Positions 1-12,000 of a DNA stretch of 35,546 nt are shown here, piece after piece. Source of the DNA: Podochytrium sp. JEL0797 (Eukaryota > Chytridiomycota > Chytridiomycetes > Chytridiales > Chytriomycetaceae). The translations under genes were made by a program, and so were the position numbers. The first letter of the stretch is position 1; every line of letters starts with the position of its first letter. The stretch lies in contig JADGJG010000158.1 in the NCBI GenBank assembly GCA_027596195.1, positions 1 to 35,546 on the forward strand, given 5' to 3'. Below the pieces are notes generated by a model. That model searched no databases and was not told the origin of the DNA. It worked only from the letters and a program-made list of their open reading frames with translations.

Positions 1-242
1 TCAAGTTCCCGTTGAACAGCGAGAGCGCCATGAAGAAGATTGAGGAGGACAACACCTTGGTTTTCATCTGCGATGTCCGCAGCAACAAGAGACAGATCAA
101 GGATGCCGTCAAGCGTCTTTATGATGTCAACGCCGTTAAGATCAACACCTTGATCAGACCTACTGGAGACAAGAAGGCTTACGTTAAGTTGGACGCTGAT
201 GTTGAGGCTCTCGAGGTTGCCAACAGAATCGGATTCATCTAA
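1..242 (+). CDS. RPL25: 60S ribosomal protein uL23 (L23a/L25), C-terminal part
   Basis: This is the 3' end of the gene for uL23, the large-subunit protein that sits at the polypeptide exit tunnel and binds 25S rRNA. The readable frame starts at base 3 and ends at a TAA. It carries the strongly conserved family C-terminus, with the segments [45 protein letters not shown]-like [18 protein letters not shown] and a final NRIGFI. The true start and the basic N-terminal extension lie upstream of the window, so only about 79 codons are seen. It is convergent with the carbonic anhydrase gene, whose stop is 158 bp away. Family assignment is close to certain because the match is nearly residue for residue. 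Confidence 0.97.
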   Translation, partial: KFPLNSESAMKKIEEDNTLVFICDVRSNKRQIKDAVKRLYDVNAVKINTLIRPTGDKKAYVKLDADVEALEVANRIGFI

Positions 243-400
243 ACTATTACCATTCGCGGTTTTGGCATGGATTTGCGTTTTGTGGGTCGTTGCTGTATGA
301 TTGCCTATTGTTGTTTGTTCTTGAACGAGTAGATGATGGGAGGGAGTCACGGCAAAATATACAACTTTCAGAAAACCTCTGTTTTTACTTTATTTCGAAT

Positions 401-2974
401 TTAAGCGAATGATTCATGCTCTGTTGCTTCCTTTTCCTTTCCTCCCAGGATGTCCAATCCGTTCAATCTGCTGTCGTTCATTTCCACCAGTGGCTCAAAA
501 ACGAGCGTATCTGGGTTCAACGCCAGCAGCTCGCCATCCTCAAAGTCAAAATACCACCCATGAATACTGATTGTTTCGTTCATGAGTTTTTCTCGCACCC
601 AAGGGTACGAGACGAGGTTTTCGAGGGACAGAAGAATAGACGCATGCTCGCAAGCTCGACATTGAGTGTCCATATCTTTGTGGCTAAAATGTCTGATGGA
701 ACGCGTTTGAAAGAGGTGCGAGAGGGAATCTGATTAGAAAGTATAAAGAGAGTGCAAACGAGACTTACTTGAGAACTTTCGTTCTTGCCTTCTCGGCGAT
801 CGTCATCCACGGACCCAAAAACTCGGTTTCGTCCGAATCCGTGATTCCACGCATCAATGCCGCAATACCACCGCATTTCGTATGCCCCATTACGATAATG
901 TTGTTCACTTTGAGCCCTTTGACGGCAAATTCAAGTGCTGCAGATACACCGTGGTGCCCTTGATCTGGGTTGTACGGTGCCACCAAATTCGCAACATTTC
1001 GAACCACAAACAGATCTCCTGGGTCACAGTCCGTGACAATAGCAGGATCGACCCTATTTTGGTTCTTGTTAGTGGAAACGCGCGGAATGAAATCGCAGAC
1101 TTACCGTGAGTCGCAACAAGCGATGAGTAACGTTTTGGGGCTTTGTCCCTTCTTGAGGCTATCGAAAAGCTCGGAATTATCGCCAAAATACGTCTTTTGG
1201 AATCGCCTGTAGTATGATATGTTAATAATCTCAATGATGAATTGAGGGATCACAAACCGAAAGCCAGTCAAAAACTTGGCCATCTGCTTATTTGTCGCTT
1301 CAGGCTTTAAAGAGGCTAAAAGGAATGTTTTGGTTAACCAAATGAAGCTTTACCAGTGGGGGGTGGCTCACCTGAACTTCCAGCCCGCGGTAACTGATTA
1401 AGAACCGTGCTCGGGCTCATGCACCTCCCCAGTTCTTGAGCCATTTTACTCCGAATACTACGCATACTCGCTCTCGTGCTGTTCGATCCATGTCGGAACG
1501 TTACACTGGACCGTGGCGAACTATGCGAGCTTCCCAAATTCTCCCTGCTCCCTCGCTTCAACGCCTTGTGTCGTAAATCATGATTCGAGGTATGTGGAGA
1601 CCGCGATGATCCATCTCCAGCAATTGTATTGATAGAATGCGCACTCCCGTGTTTGTGGGTGTCTTCTGCGGCAAGACAGGGCGCGCTGACTGCGGGTTGG
1701 TGTCCTGCGTCGTGTTTTGGTTGGAGAGGGGTCATTTCAGGGCCTCCATTATCTGTGACTGTAACGCTTAGTCTCTTATCACGGTCAGCGAATACTGGAA
1801 ATGCGCCAGCTGAGCCGTTGTTTTGGGTAACCGTGGCTGGTGGAGTTTCGGGTTCTTCACTGATGGAAACAATTACTGCGCGGTCGCTCAACGCCAATAA
1901 AGAAGTGATGACTGCACTAGCAATTTCTTGTATTTCGGTGGCAATCTTTTGATCAATCGCTTCCGCTTCAACCTTTTGAGCTGACTCTTCCAACGGCTCA
2001 ATAACCGGTTCGTCAGTTTTCGGTAGATGCTGCTGTGGTGGTTCTGACGAGCTCTCTCGCGTTTTTCTGAACTCGGAAGAAGGTGGGGGGCCGGCTGGTG
2101 GCTTTGGCTCAAATCGGCGGACTATATCAGGCACGAGAGGCGGCTGTGGGGTATCTCCTGACGCGTTCTCAGCCAGATCTTTCAATGATTTTTTAGATTC
2201 GAGCCTCTTCAACTTGTGAGTCGCGTCAGTTGGTTGTGTCGTTCTGGACAACTTCCTCTCCAAGCGGTCAGGTGCATGGGATGAACCGGAATCTTGATCA
2301 TTCGAAGGTCTACGTTCCTTGGAAACGTCTCTCGATCGCGTAGGCTTGCGAGCCACCTCATTTCGAACAGATTCATCCGCGTTATCTTCATCACCAAATT
2401 CATTCTTCAATGGCACCGTAGGATCGGATTTTGTCACAGTTTCTGATTGAGGAGTTGTCTGAGTCACAGAGTCAAGAGAATGGTTTACTGCTGTCAGTTT
2501 ATCAAGGCTCCCGTCTTCTTTCAATTCTTTGACGATCTTTCTGGAGATGTCACTGACATCTTCCGAGACAGAGGCGTGCCGCGTGAGAGGCTTTATTCGA
2601 GCGGCTGAAGGATGTCTAGATATGTTGCGGGAAGCCGGCCGCGACGCGTGTGGAGATGTCGCTAGAATAGAAAAGGGTGAGCATGTTTGGAATCTCTGCC
2701 CGAACTTCTCCGCAATCTTACTTTTTGAGGTTGCCTTTGAGCTCGCTTTCGTCGCTGGCTTTCTCTGGAGGGATGCTGAAATGACTGCACTCGGCTTCCT
2801 CACCAACTGGTCCAAGTCTTCCTTCAAGTTTTTTACCGCATCGGCATCAACGATTCCAGTTTTGCTCTGTGTGATGGACCTCGTGAGCGGCAGAGCGGGC
2901 AGATCTTGTGACGGTAAGGACTTGGAAAGAGTAGCAGCATTGGACAGGTCTTCCATGGGTTGTCCTTGCTGCAT
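401..2974 (-). CDS. Beta-carbonic anhydrase with long disordered N-terminal extension
   Basis: Beta-class carbonic anhydrase (CO2 + H2O to bicarbonate + H+). The catalytic part shows the zinc and dyad signatures C-C-D-S-R and GHTKCGG, plus RRFQKTYFGD at its start and GWYFDFEDGELLAL near its end. Proposed exons, 5' to 3': 2974-1372, 1315-1258, 1206-1105, 1053-769, 683-401; introns are 51-85 nt. Exon 1 encodes about 534 residues of Ser/Pro/Lys-rich, predicted disordered sequence. A GTGAGC donor at 1371 and a TTTTAG acceptor at 1316 join it in frame to the enzyme, giving 776 residues. The alternative is a separate 231-residue enzyme starting at the ATG at 1283, but that would leave only 50 bp to the upstream stop at 1334. 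The ATG at 2974 was chosen because the upstream in-frame codon at 3019 is TTG and a stop lies further up. Enzyme identity is very sure; the fusion is probable. Confidence 0.85.
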
Positions 2975-3242
2975 AGTTGAATTTTTTTCCGACGCGTTCT
3001 TTTTGTTCTCTTGTTCCAAACACCAACACGGCCAGTCGCAATCGCTTTGACACCATCTTCTTCACTTTCAATCTTTTATTGGTATTAAAAATGAATTCCA
3101 TCATCTCCGAACACCACCCACTCACCCACCACCCACTCCCCCAGTCAGTCTTTTTTTTGATTTTGATAACGGCAGAAAAATAAATGTAAGATTCATAGAT
3201 GGGATTTCCTGTTTTCTCTGTTCTATTTTGTCTATCCGCTAC

Positions 3243-5512
3243 TCAATAAGGACCGTACGGGTTTTGGTGCGGGGCCGACGGACCACCGTAATGGTACTGT
3301 TGGTGTGGGTGTTGGTGTGGATCATTGCTCGGGGGTGGAAGCTGCTGCTGATGCGTGTGCGGACACTGTTGGGCGACCTGCGGTCCCATCATACTCCGAT
3401 TCGGCAAAGAGAACCGATACTGTTGATGCTGATGCTGCTGTTGGTGCTGCACCATTGAGTTGGGAGGCATTACCATTTGGTGTTGATGATTCGAATGTTG
3501 TTGGTACGGTGGGTTCATGTGCGGCTGTTGCAATGCAGTTCCAGTCAAGCTGGTATTGCTTCCTGAAAATGAGTGACGATGCATCATGGGTGCTGAAGAA
3601 CTATGCATTTGCTGGGGTGCGGGCGGGTGCTGAAATGGTGGAGGTGGAAACGTCGTGAACTGCTGATGAACGGCATGTGCGCGATGGTGACCACCACCAG
3701 AGTGCAACGAACTGCTGGACGATGAGAACATTGGCGCAGTGGACCCAATCGTATCGCCATGAAGTGATGCCAATGAGGACGAATTTGAAAATACGGATCG
3801 ATCGCTGTGGCTTTGAGTGAGGTGCGAGTGGCTTTCAGATCCCACGGTTGAAGAGGACTCTGCGGCACCACCACAACACGCTGACGTTTCATTCGCCCTT
3901 TCCACTTTTGCCTCTGCAGCTGTTTCAGAAGCCAACAAGAGCGCCTTATTTGCATCAGCTGTTGCCTCCTCCGACATTTCCATTGTTTGAAGTACTTTCG
4001 TGTTGTATCCTTTGCAATGAATGCACTTGTGATATAGAAAGTGGAATTTCGCGTAACACTTCTTTTCGCAGTCATTGCAATAAACGAACGTCTGCGTCTT
4101 GTTGTATTCAGGCGGCATTTGGTGCTGAGCGAGCATCGCGTCGATTCGTTTGAAATATTCAGACATGTTGGCAAGCGATTTGAAGCAAGTCGGGCATTGG
4201 TATGACGTTTGAATATACTCCTGGTGACATTTGTAGTGGATGCAGTGGCCGCAGGGCATAAAGATTACAGTCGTTGTGCTCGTGAACATGTACTCTCCAC
4301 AAATCGGACAATCGGATTCGAGGTTTCGTTCAATACACTTGTGACGACCTTTGAGGCTGATCGCCATACACACATTGCACTTTTTGCAATGAAAGTAATC
4401 TTGGCCCAGGCCTTTCCCGATTCTGCAAATCCCACAGTCGTGACTGAAGTGGGGAAAGGAAATTGTCAATGAACGACGGGGGTGGGTAATCTCGACAAGC
4501 AGATTCTTACCAGTGATATATGTTTTTTCGCGGATCGTCGTCCCATAGCTTGCACTCTTTGCAATAATATTTGGCGACGCGCTTTTGACAATCGACGTTG
4601 ATGCAGTCCTGACCAGCAGGCTGCACCGTGGAACAATGCATGCACATCATAGTAGTGATCAAGTTTCTATTGTATTACTAAGGATTAGAGACTTTGTCAT
4701 GAGAGAGAAGCAGAAACAGAAAATGTAAATCACCGAATGATATTGTGATCCGAAACCTCATCATGACAAAACCGACAGGTGTACCATTTCCCGCAGCAAT
4801 GTGCCTGCAATTTGGCAGCCCGTTGGTAATGCTTGCAGCCAATGACATTGCTTGACTTGTCCTGTGAGTGAAATGAGAATTCTGAACCGAATGATTTTCG
4901 TTGGGTACTCACGTGAAATGTCATTTGCGTGTCTGCGCTCAATACAGTATTGAAGTCTTGTCGCTTGTCTTCGAGTTTGTTGCTAGCCAGAGAAGCTCGG
5001 GTGGACTTGCCTTTATCCCGCGACGACCATTTGCTTGTCATGAGTTCCTTATCCAAAAAAAGACCAGTCAGAACAACGCCGTCAAGCAGGTTAGACAACC
5101 CCCACAGAGCACACACCTGTATTTTTTTTGCCTTCTCTTGCGGAGAAATCTTGGAATCCTGCTGAATCAAAATGATTTGTTTTCGCATATCCACTTGATT
5201 CTGCTGTGCGTGATTCTCATCCTTTTCCTTCTGCTGCACAACAGGAGGTATATTCGAAGTCAAGGCCGGGGAATCACGATGCGTGGAGTGGTTGTCGTCG
5301 TCGGATTCGTCAATATCCTCTTCATCCTCGTACGCGTCGCTGTCGTCGTAATCCTGATCGCTGCTGTTGTCGTCCATCATCATGTCTTCGTCTTCATCCT
5401 CGTCAATATAATCTTGATAATCTATTGGATTGGAAGACTGGCCGGAGGGGCGTAATGAGGGCGGGTGGGCGAGGGTCGGGCTTGCCAAGTCGGATGATTG
5501 GTGTCGGGACAT
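3243..5512 (-). CDS. RCHY1: RCHY1/Pirh2-like CHY zinc finger, CTCHY and RING E3 ubiquitin ligase
   Basis: Likely RING-type E3 ubiquitin ligase. Five exons (5512-5117, 5047-4913, 4861-4734, 4666-4511, 4443-3243; introns 51-69 nt) give 671 residues. Order: a very acidic N-terminus with D/E runs (about 30-80); the CHY zinc finger starting GCKHYQRAAKLQAHCCGKWY and running through MCMHCSTVQP and YYCKECKLWDDDP; the CTCHY part HDCGICRIG...HCKKCNVC; the RING CPICGEYMF...MPCGHCIHYKC...CPTC; and the C-terminal zinc ribbon YCNDCEKKC...HKCIHCKGYNT. This is the human RCHY1/Pirh2 and plant MIEL1/BRUTUS-type C-terminal order. The family is usually near 260 residues; here about 230 extra residues follow the ribbon, rich in Gln, His, Ser and Pro and ending in NPYGPY. 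All zinc-binding Cys/His clusters appear intact. The start ATG opens a long uninterrupted exon. The function of the tails is unknown. Confidence 0.93.
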
Positions 5513-6378
5513 CTGATTTTTACAAATACCAGGACGTTAGTTGTCAGCACAGACACAATATGTAACGAGGAGAGAGTGGAAAAGGGGGAAGACAATAGGC
5601 AAGTGACTCAGTTCACACTTTTGTCGCGCACGACATTGTCTGAAGGTGGAAATCTGATCGGGGCACCCCAGTGCGGTTAAATCGGCGGCCAGACGCGTTT
5701 GGGGACGCTCTCAGATGCTCGTTTATTTGATATCCACCTCGTGTCGCCCATTTGAGACTCTCTTTTGCGATGCGGGATGCACGTGCGCAATGTCAAAATG
5801 TAATACCTTTCGAAATTATGGCTTAGGTAGCGATTGGACTGAAGGTACGGCAAGAAAAGATATATAAACGCGTAAAAGGCTGAAAGAAAGCGATCGCCTG
5901 AGGCGAAAACTGTCAAGATTAGCGGGAAAGAATATCCACGTTCACGTTTTGCACTCACAAGGTATATCAACGCGATGAAGAGAAAGGATCAGCAACGAAG
6001 CAAGTGTGAAAGTTTGCAGAAGCGGATCGGTCGGGCAGGGACGTTACTGGGCTGGTTTGACGCCAAGCCAAAGTCAGGCAACGGATTTTTTTCAAACAAT
6101 TTTTTGCACCGAACCTTTGGCGATCTCGAGACGGGGAGAGAGAGAACACAGAGGATCGGTACGTGTTAGTCCTGAAGCCTTTTGGAGGGAGTTATTTATA
6201 ACTGCAAAGATTTGCAGTGAAAATGTCGCACGATTCTGTGCTTTTGCTCGCACGGCACAAAGGGGATTTGAGCGAAAATCCACACAATGCTGTGCCTGGC
6301 CCAGGCCGTTCATCTCTGCTTCACTTCATTCAATTATAACTTATGATCAAGTATTTATTCAACACAAATCTTCCGAAT
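5513..6378. other. Intergenic region, no convincing gene
   Basis: This stretch of about 870 bp separates the start of the CHY-RING gene from the 3' end of the Pab2 gene. Open frames on both strands are all under 100 codons for unspliced coding and show no recognisable family or splice-linked continuation. A TATATAAA at 5861 on the plus strand is followed by an ATG at 5975 opening a 64-codon basic frame, but nothing else supports a gene there. An AATAAA-type poly(A) signal for Pab2 is readable on the minus strand near 6353. The region probably holds the CHY-RING promoter and the Pab2 3' UTR. Confidence 0.5.
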
Positions 6379-7145
6379 TCAGTAAGGTTGGAAGTATCCA
6401 CGGCGAGCTCTGCAAGAGAAGCGGTCCGAGAATTTAGCATGCAACAGATTCATGACGACTCCTGAATTCACAATTACCTGTACGGAGGACGGCCTCTTCC
6501 GTAGCCGCCGCGATCGAATCCTCTACCTGCGCCACGGAAAACTCTTCCGCGTGGAGCACCGCGATAACCGCCGCGCATGAAGCCAGGAACGTTCGTACGT
6601 TTTTCAGTAACCTGGTTGGGAACCAAACAAGTAAGCCATCATTGCACGGGAGTCAAAATATCTGAAATCCAACTAAGAACCTTGAGCAAGCGGCCCTTGA
6701 ACAAAGATTCGTTGAGCGTCACAGCCGTCTGAACGTTGGCCGCGTCCGCAAATTCGACATACGCGAATCCTTTCGGTTGGCCCGTGAATTTATCACACAG
6801 AATCGTAATACGGTTGATGGTTCCACAGGATTGGAAGTGCGACTGCAACTCTTCGGGGGTCGAGGAATAATCGACATTTCCAACATACACGGAGCGAGAG
6901 TCAAGATCTTCCTTGGCTGCTGCGTCCGTTGCAGCTGCCGTTGCTGCGACAGCGTTCGTGTCCTTCTCGACTTGGTCTTGCATCTCCTTGAGCTTTGCAG
7001 CCTCCACTTCCATCTGCTTGAGTCTCGCCTTCATGGCAACGAATTCCTGGAGCAACGAGTTGAAAAACAGGGACACTGGATACGCAGAAAAACATCCGGT
7101 ATTTACCTCGTCCATTTCCTCGTCGGGCTTCGCTTCGTCGGCCAT
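6379..7145 (-). CDS. PAB2: Nuclear poly(A)-binding protein, PABPN1/Pab2 type
   Basis: Nuclear poly(A)-binding protein that controls poly(A) tail length and nuclear RNA turnover. Exons: 7145-7107, 7046-6681, 6611-6478, 6409-6379; introns 60-69 nt; 189 residues. Order: short acidic start [13 protein letters not shown]; a coiled-coil helix with [20 protein letters not shown], as in the family; one RRM with RNP2 SVYVGNVDY and RNP1 [10 protein letters not shown]; then [10 protein letters not shown] and an RGG-rich tail. A naive reading stops just after RPPYR, but a 68-nt intron (GTAATT donor at 6477, TTGCAG acceptor) adds an exon encoding [10 protein letters not shown], so the protein ends in an aromatic-Pro-Tyr like other PABPN1 proteins. 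Transcribed in the same direction as AK6, which lies upstream. Identity is very sure; the last exon is likely. Confidence 0.94.
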
Positions 7146-7232
7146 TTCCGCAGTTTCTGCAAACCAAAACCAGTCAACAATCCCGCCTCTTTTCTGAACA
7201 GCACACGAGAGCAACAGGGGGGGATCCGAATA

Positions 7233-7637
7233 TCATTTCAGAGATCTGCGAGGTCCTCCTTCTCCCTCTCCATTCCTCTTTTGTCTCTCATCTTTTTTGA
7301 TTTTGTTTTTTTTGAGAGTGGTTTGTTTTTTTGAAGGAGGTTGGGAGAGGGGCAAGAGAGTGGACGGAATGAAGGTATTAGAGCGAGCAGAGAGGGGTGG
7401 TTGGGCATGTGCTTGGACGGGATCGGAAGCGTGCGTGTCCTCGACCTCGGCTGACAGTGTCTGAGTACAGCTGCTTGCGATCCACTCGAAGTCCTCGCTC
7501 GATCCGTCCGAACTGATTGACCGTATTCCCATGCTGTTCCGTCGAGCCGCTGGGGAGTGTTGCTGATGAAATAGAAGGTGACGCACCTTGGATTTGCGGA
7601 GAATTTGTTTGGGATGGAAAAGAACGAGAGAAGACAT
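7233..7637 (-). CDS. Hypothetical 134-residue open frame between AK6 and Pab2
   Basis: An ATG three bases past the AK6 stop opens a 134-codon frame. It is Ser-rich in the middle and ends in a Lys-rich stretch. No family is recognised. It sits where the AK6 3' UTR and the Pab2 promoter must lie, so it may well be non-coding. Without it, the interval 7146-7640 holds only pyrimidine and T-rich tracts, plus a possible acceptor (TTTGCAG) ten bases before the Pab2 ATG that could belong to a 5' UTR intron. No conserved motif supports it beyond the segment SSEDFEWI, which has the shape of an LC3-interacting motif and may be chance. Confidence 0.2.
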   Translation of the reverse strand: MSSLVLFHPKQILRKSKVRHLLFHQQHSPAARRNSMGIRSISSDGSSEDFEWIASSCTQTLSAEVEDTHASDPVQAHAQPPLSARSNTFIPSTLLPLSQPPSKKQTTLKKNKIKKDERQKRNGEGEGGPRRSLK

Positions 7638-7640
7638 TAT

Positions 7641-8317
<677 letters not shown>

Positions 8318-8477
8318 GTTCGTTTCGCAACAAAAAATCAAAATCAAAATCAAAAACAAAAACACGCTCGTTTCCCAACCACACAATCATTCGAACGGAT
8401 TTATTTCAGTTGGTTTGATACGAAAACACCAATTCAACAATTCAAGAATCAATCCAGACTGGCTCTGCGGGAGTGAT

Positions 8478-8915
8478 TTATTCCTTGACAGTGTAGTTCA
8501 ATTTCTGCAGTAATGCGGGTTAACAAACACGGCCCAGAATCACACGAGACCACAGCGGGTACTCACAATCTCGCCCTGCTTTCCGTTGGACCACTTCGAG
8601 TATTTGATGAACTGCTCCTCTCTTTTCAAGGCGATAAGTTTGGCATCGGGCTTCAAGGCTCTGCGGAGGGCAGCAGCCGCAATGTTGGAGACCTGGAGGT
8701 ATCTGTGCATCGCCAAGAGTGCGGGCGTTAGTACTCTGGCTGGCACGGCGAAACGGGGAGATCTGAGGTGCCGTCTCTGCTGATCCCCGCGCTGTGGCCC
8801 CGTTCGGACCGAGATCAGCTAGCTGCGGCCATCACACAGCATCTCCAGCATGTGGCATTGGGATCGGGCGCAACGCTACTCACGTGAACCCAGCTTCGCG
8901 CCAAAAAGAGGACAT
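8478..8915 (-). CDS. ATP15: F1-ATP synthase epsilon subunit, mitochondrial
   Basis: Smallest subunit of the mitochondrial F1 central stalk, binding gamma and delta. Exons 8915-8884, 8702-8567 and 8504-8478 give 64 residues, matching the roughly 60-residue fungal family. The sequence begins MSSFWREAGFTYLQ and continues SNIAAAALRRALKP, the conserved family core, and ends in LNYTVKE. As usual there is no cleavable presequence. The first intron, at 181 nt, is among the longest inferred in this window; the second is 62 nt. The exon 1 joint (TTCAC, GTGAGT) completes the Thr of GFTYLQ exactly as the family requires, which fixes the model. Confidence 0.94.
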
Positions 8916-9050
8916 TTTTTGATTTTGTGTGTGCACACGAAAAAACGAAGTTCTGCACCCACACGCAACCCACACGATTGCAAGTCTGGAACACCACCAC
9001 CATCCTGAACAACTTCATCAGATTATTTATAAAACGAAATAGTAAACTAG

Positions 9051-12000
9051 TTAATGGCGTGACGCTAGATCTGCGAAGGGATGGAAGTTAGGTATGAAGC
9101 CCAATGTATGAAACTCACCAAAATCTAAGATTTTATCCCACACCGACGCTCGACCTACGGCTGCTTCGGTATCGTGTATGGTTGATTTTGGAGATATCTC
9201 GGGAACATATTCCTTCACCTCCGGTGGGTTCGTGCTGAAAGCCGCCTTCAAGCTCTTGCTCGAAGCATTTCCCTCCCTCCCAGCACCTTTCCCTCCTCTC
9301 ATACTAGATGGCTTGGGTGTTGTTTTCCCTATATTTGTTGCTGATTCCACCAAACTCGCATTTTTGCTTGCCAAATTCTGTTGGTTGACGGACTCATTTG
9401 AAGAAACGTTGGATGAATTGCCTGATGGGTATTCCATATCAGCAAATGTGGGGTTCCAGCCAGGAGCGACTGCGTCGGCTGGTTTTGACGCAGGTGACTC
9501 GTCCTGTGGTTGATTCTGAACATGCGAAGGCCTCTGAACTGCTGAAACGAATTCAGCTTCTTCAGACTTTCCTTCCGCATTGCTAAATTCCAAGATCTGT
9601 TGTGACGTGTCCCCAACTTCTTTGATCGCTGGAGACTTGTCCATGCCCGCTGTGAAGTCACTCTCTGGTTTTGTTTCCTCGTGTTCCTTGCGCTGCCCAA
9701 AAGAGCTTTCTTCCTTCACCAACTCATGTAATCTGCTCCCAATTTCCATTGCGGTTCGCGACTGAGTTGCCGAGCTCAATCCAAGAACAGATTGAAAGCA
9801 TGATCTCAAATCGATCAAGGAAGGGGAAGGGTGGTCTTCAACTTGCTGCGTTTTGTCTCCAGATAACTCTGTTGATTGATATTCTTTTGGAAGAGTATCA
9901 TGGATTGCCAAATTGAGAATGGAAGATAATCCTCTTGGCTTGGAAGGAAGGTCTGGGAGCGCTGTTTCTAGCATTTCTTCACTTTGAAGCGCTGCCTCAG
10001 ACTCCTTATGAAGCGTCGCATCCTCCACTTTTGGTGATTGAATTGAGTTACGCTGAGAATAAACCGGCACATCCTCCTCTTCTTCCGTTTTGGAAGAAGA
10101 TTCGCGCTCTGTGTGGGGAAGTGGATCAGCATCATTTCACGCAAATTAAAAGGAAGTAGTTTCTTTACCATGTCGAGAAGTTTCATCCACAGAATCGCAA
10201 CTGGGTGTATCATCGATACTCACGACCTGCGCAAACTCATATTCCTCTGTCAAATGTTGATTCGATTTCCTCGCGCCACCATCCGAATTTAGACTCAAAA
10301 CTGATTGCATCAAGCCAGCCATGTCTATTGTGCTCCTTCTTGTGCTTTCAGGATGATCGGCAGGCGTTTCATCCTCCGCGTGGTTCGTTTCGACGTCCGG
10401 AACGGGAGCCTCTTCAAGTTCACGAGGAGTATGCACTTTCGCGTTGCTCGGATTCTGTGGCGCTTCTTCCAAAGAACGAGTCAGCGAAGATATTCTTCTG
10501 TCAGACTTGATTGAATCCGTGCGTTGCATTGCCATGGCACTCGAGACAAGCCCCACTTCGTCCAAATTAGTTCGCAAGGGTTGAGAATGCTTGATACTGG
10601 AGGAAATCTCCGCAGGCACCGTCGAAATCCTTTCCTCAACAGGGGTGACATTTTCTTCTGTTTTGATAGTACTCGAACCATGCACCAACGCTGCTGCCGT
10701 CGCCAGCGCTTGCATCAACAAATGCTCTTTACTCATATGCCTTGAAGGATTTGATGCAGGAGCCGAAGACGCCAAACTCGGAACTGATTTGATTCGACTT
10801 GAAAGTTTGAGGGAGGCTGTGGAGCTGGAAGATCTTGACAACAGGCTATGAAGAGGAGTAACTACTTGAGAAGCTCTTAAACGAGGAGAAGCTTTGGCTG
10901 ATGGTTTGATTGGGTCTGATGGCGGCGTTGCTGACTTTGTTATACCGTTCTGTTGGGCGGATTTTGTAGATCGCGACGAAGCTGTTGATGAAGTGCTGGA
11001 GGAGCGCGATAATGGAATTGTATCTGCTGTTTGGAGCAATCCTGTACTGTTGCTACGCGTTGAATTTATGGAGGACTGTTTCGACGCCAGGCTTGGTACT
11101 GATTTGATTTTCGAACTCAGTTGGAGAGAATGCGTGCTCGACGATCTCGAGAAGTTTCTTAAGCTCGGCTCCTTAGAGTTTGATTTGCTGACTGGCAGGG
11201 AATTCTGGAGAGTAGTGGGTTTTTTGGCAGAATCCATCAAATCGTCCTTGCTTTGGCGCAAGCTCGATGTTTTGGAGCCGGTTGCTCCAGATATAAAGCC
11301 AGAAGTGGAACTGATTTTAGCAGCAAGTTTTAGAGACTCTGAATTGATGGATCTCATCGATAGGTCTTTTCGTAAGTTTTGGCTTGATGCTGTCTTTGAT
11401 GGGGGCTTTTTACTGTTCAATACACCCCGCGAAAGCGACGTCTCATCTGGTGATACACTGTTCAGTATACTCTGCGAGGTTTGGATCTCATCTCGCGCTC
11501 GTGCTGTTGTTGGCTCTTCAGGTTCTACAACATTGTTCGAGGACACAATCAAGCTGACAGGGACAATGTTGCGCGATGCAATGCTTTGAGTAGAAACCGT
11601 TGCAATCGGAGCGGACTCGTCACTTTGTGGATCTTCATGCTCCATGGGAGTTGAATCTTGTGCAAAATTGGCTTTTGAATCCACATTGCTGGAGACATCG
11701 AATCCTTGACTTTTTGGAAGGATATTGTCGTAAGCAGCGGCTGAACTATTTGCCACATTCGGATTCGAGGCTGTAATGCTGCCAGCTAGTGAATTTCCTT
11801 GGGATCGCAGCTTGGAAACACTTTCCCAATTCGCTGTGGCAACATTTTCGATACTCTGTGGTAAAATTTTAGCCGACATTGAACCGATCGTTGATTCTTT
11901 GAAAACTTCCAACGAAGATGTATTCCGTACAGACGAGCTCGATCTTTGAAGATCACTACTGCCCTTCATGGTCGCAACGTTTACGACACTTTGCTGCAAC

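Noticed and set aside
1101..1283. Carbonic anhydrase as an independent gene starting at 1283
   Set aside because: Kept only as an alternative: the upstream frame is open to an acceptor and the 50 bp gap is too small for separate transcription units.
2975..3019. Longer N-terminus of the carbonic anhydrase fusion starting at 3019
   Set aside because: The codon at 3019 is TTG, not ATG, and no in-frame ATG precedes it before a stop; the first ATG is at 2974.
5677..6149. Small minus-strand frames between the CHY-RING and Pab2 genes
   Set aside because: No conserved sequence, no plausible splice chain, and base composition does not look coding.
10894..11589. 231-codon plus-strand frame opposite the giant gene
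   Set aside because: It is the complement of Ser-rich coding sequence; stop codons are rare in that frame because of composition.
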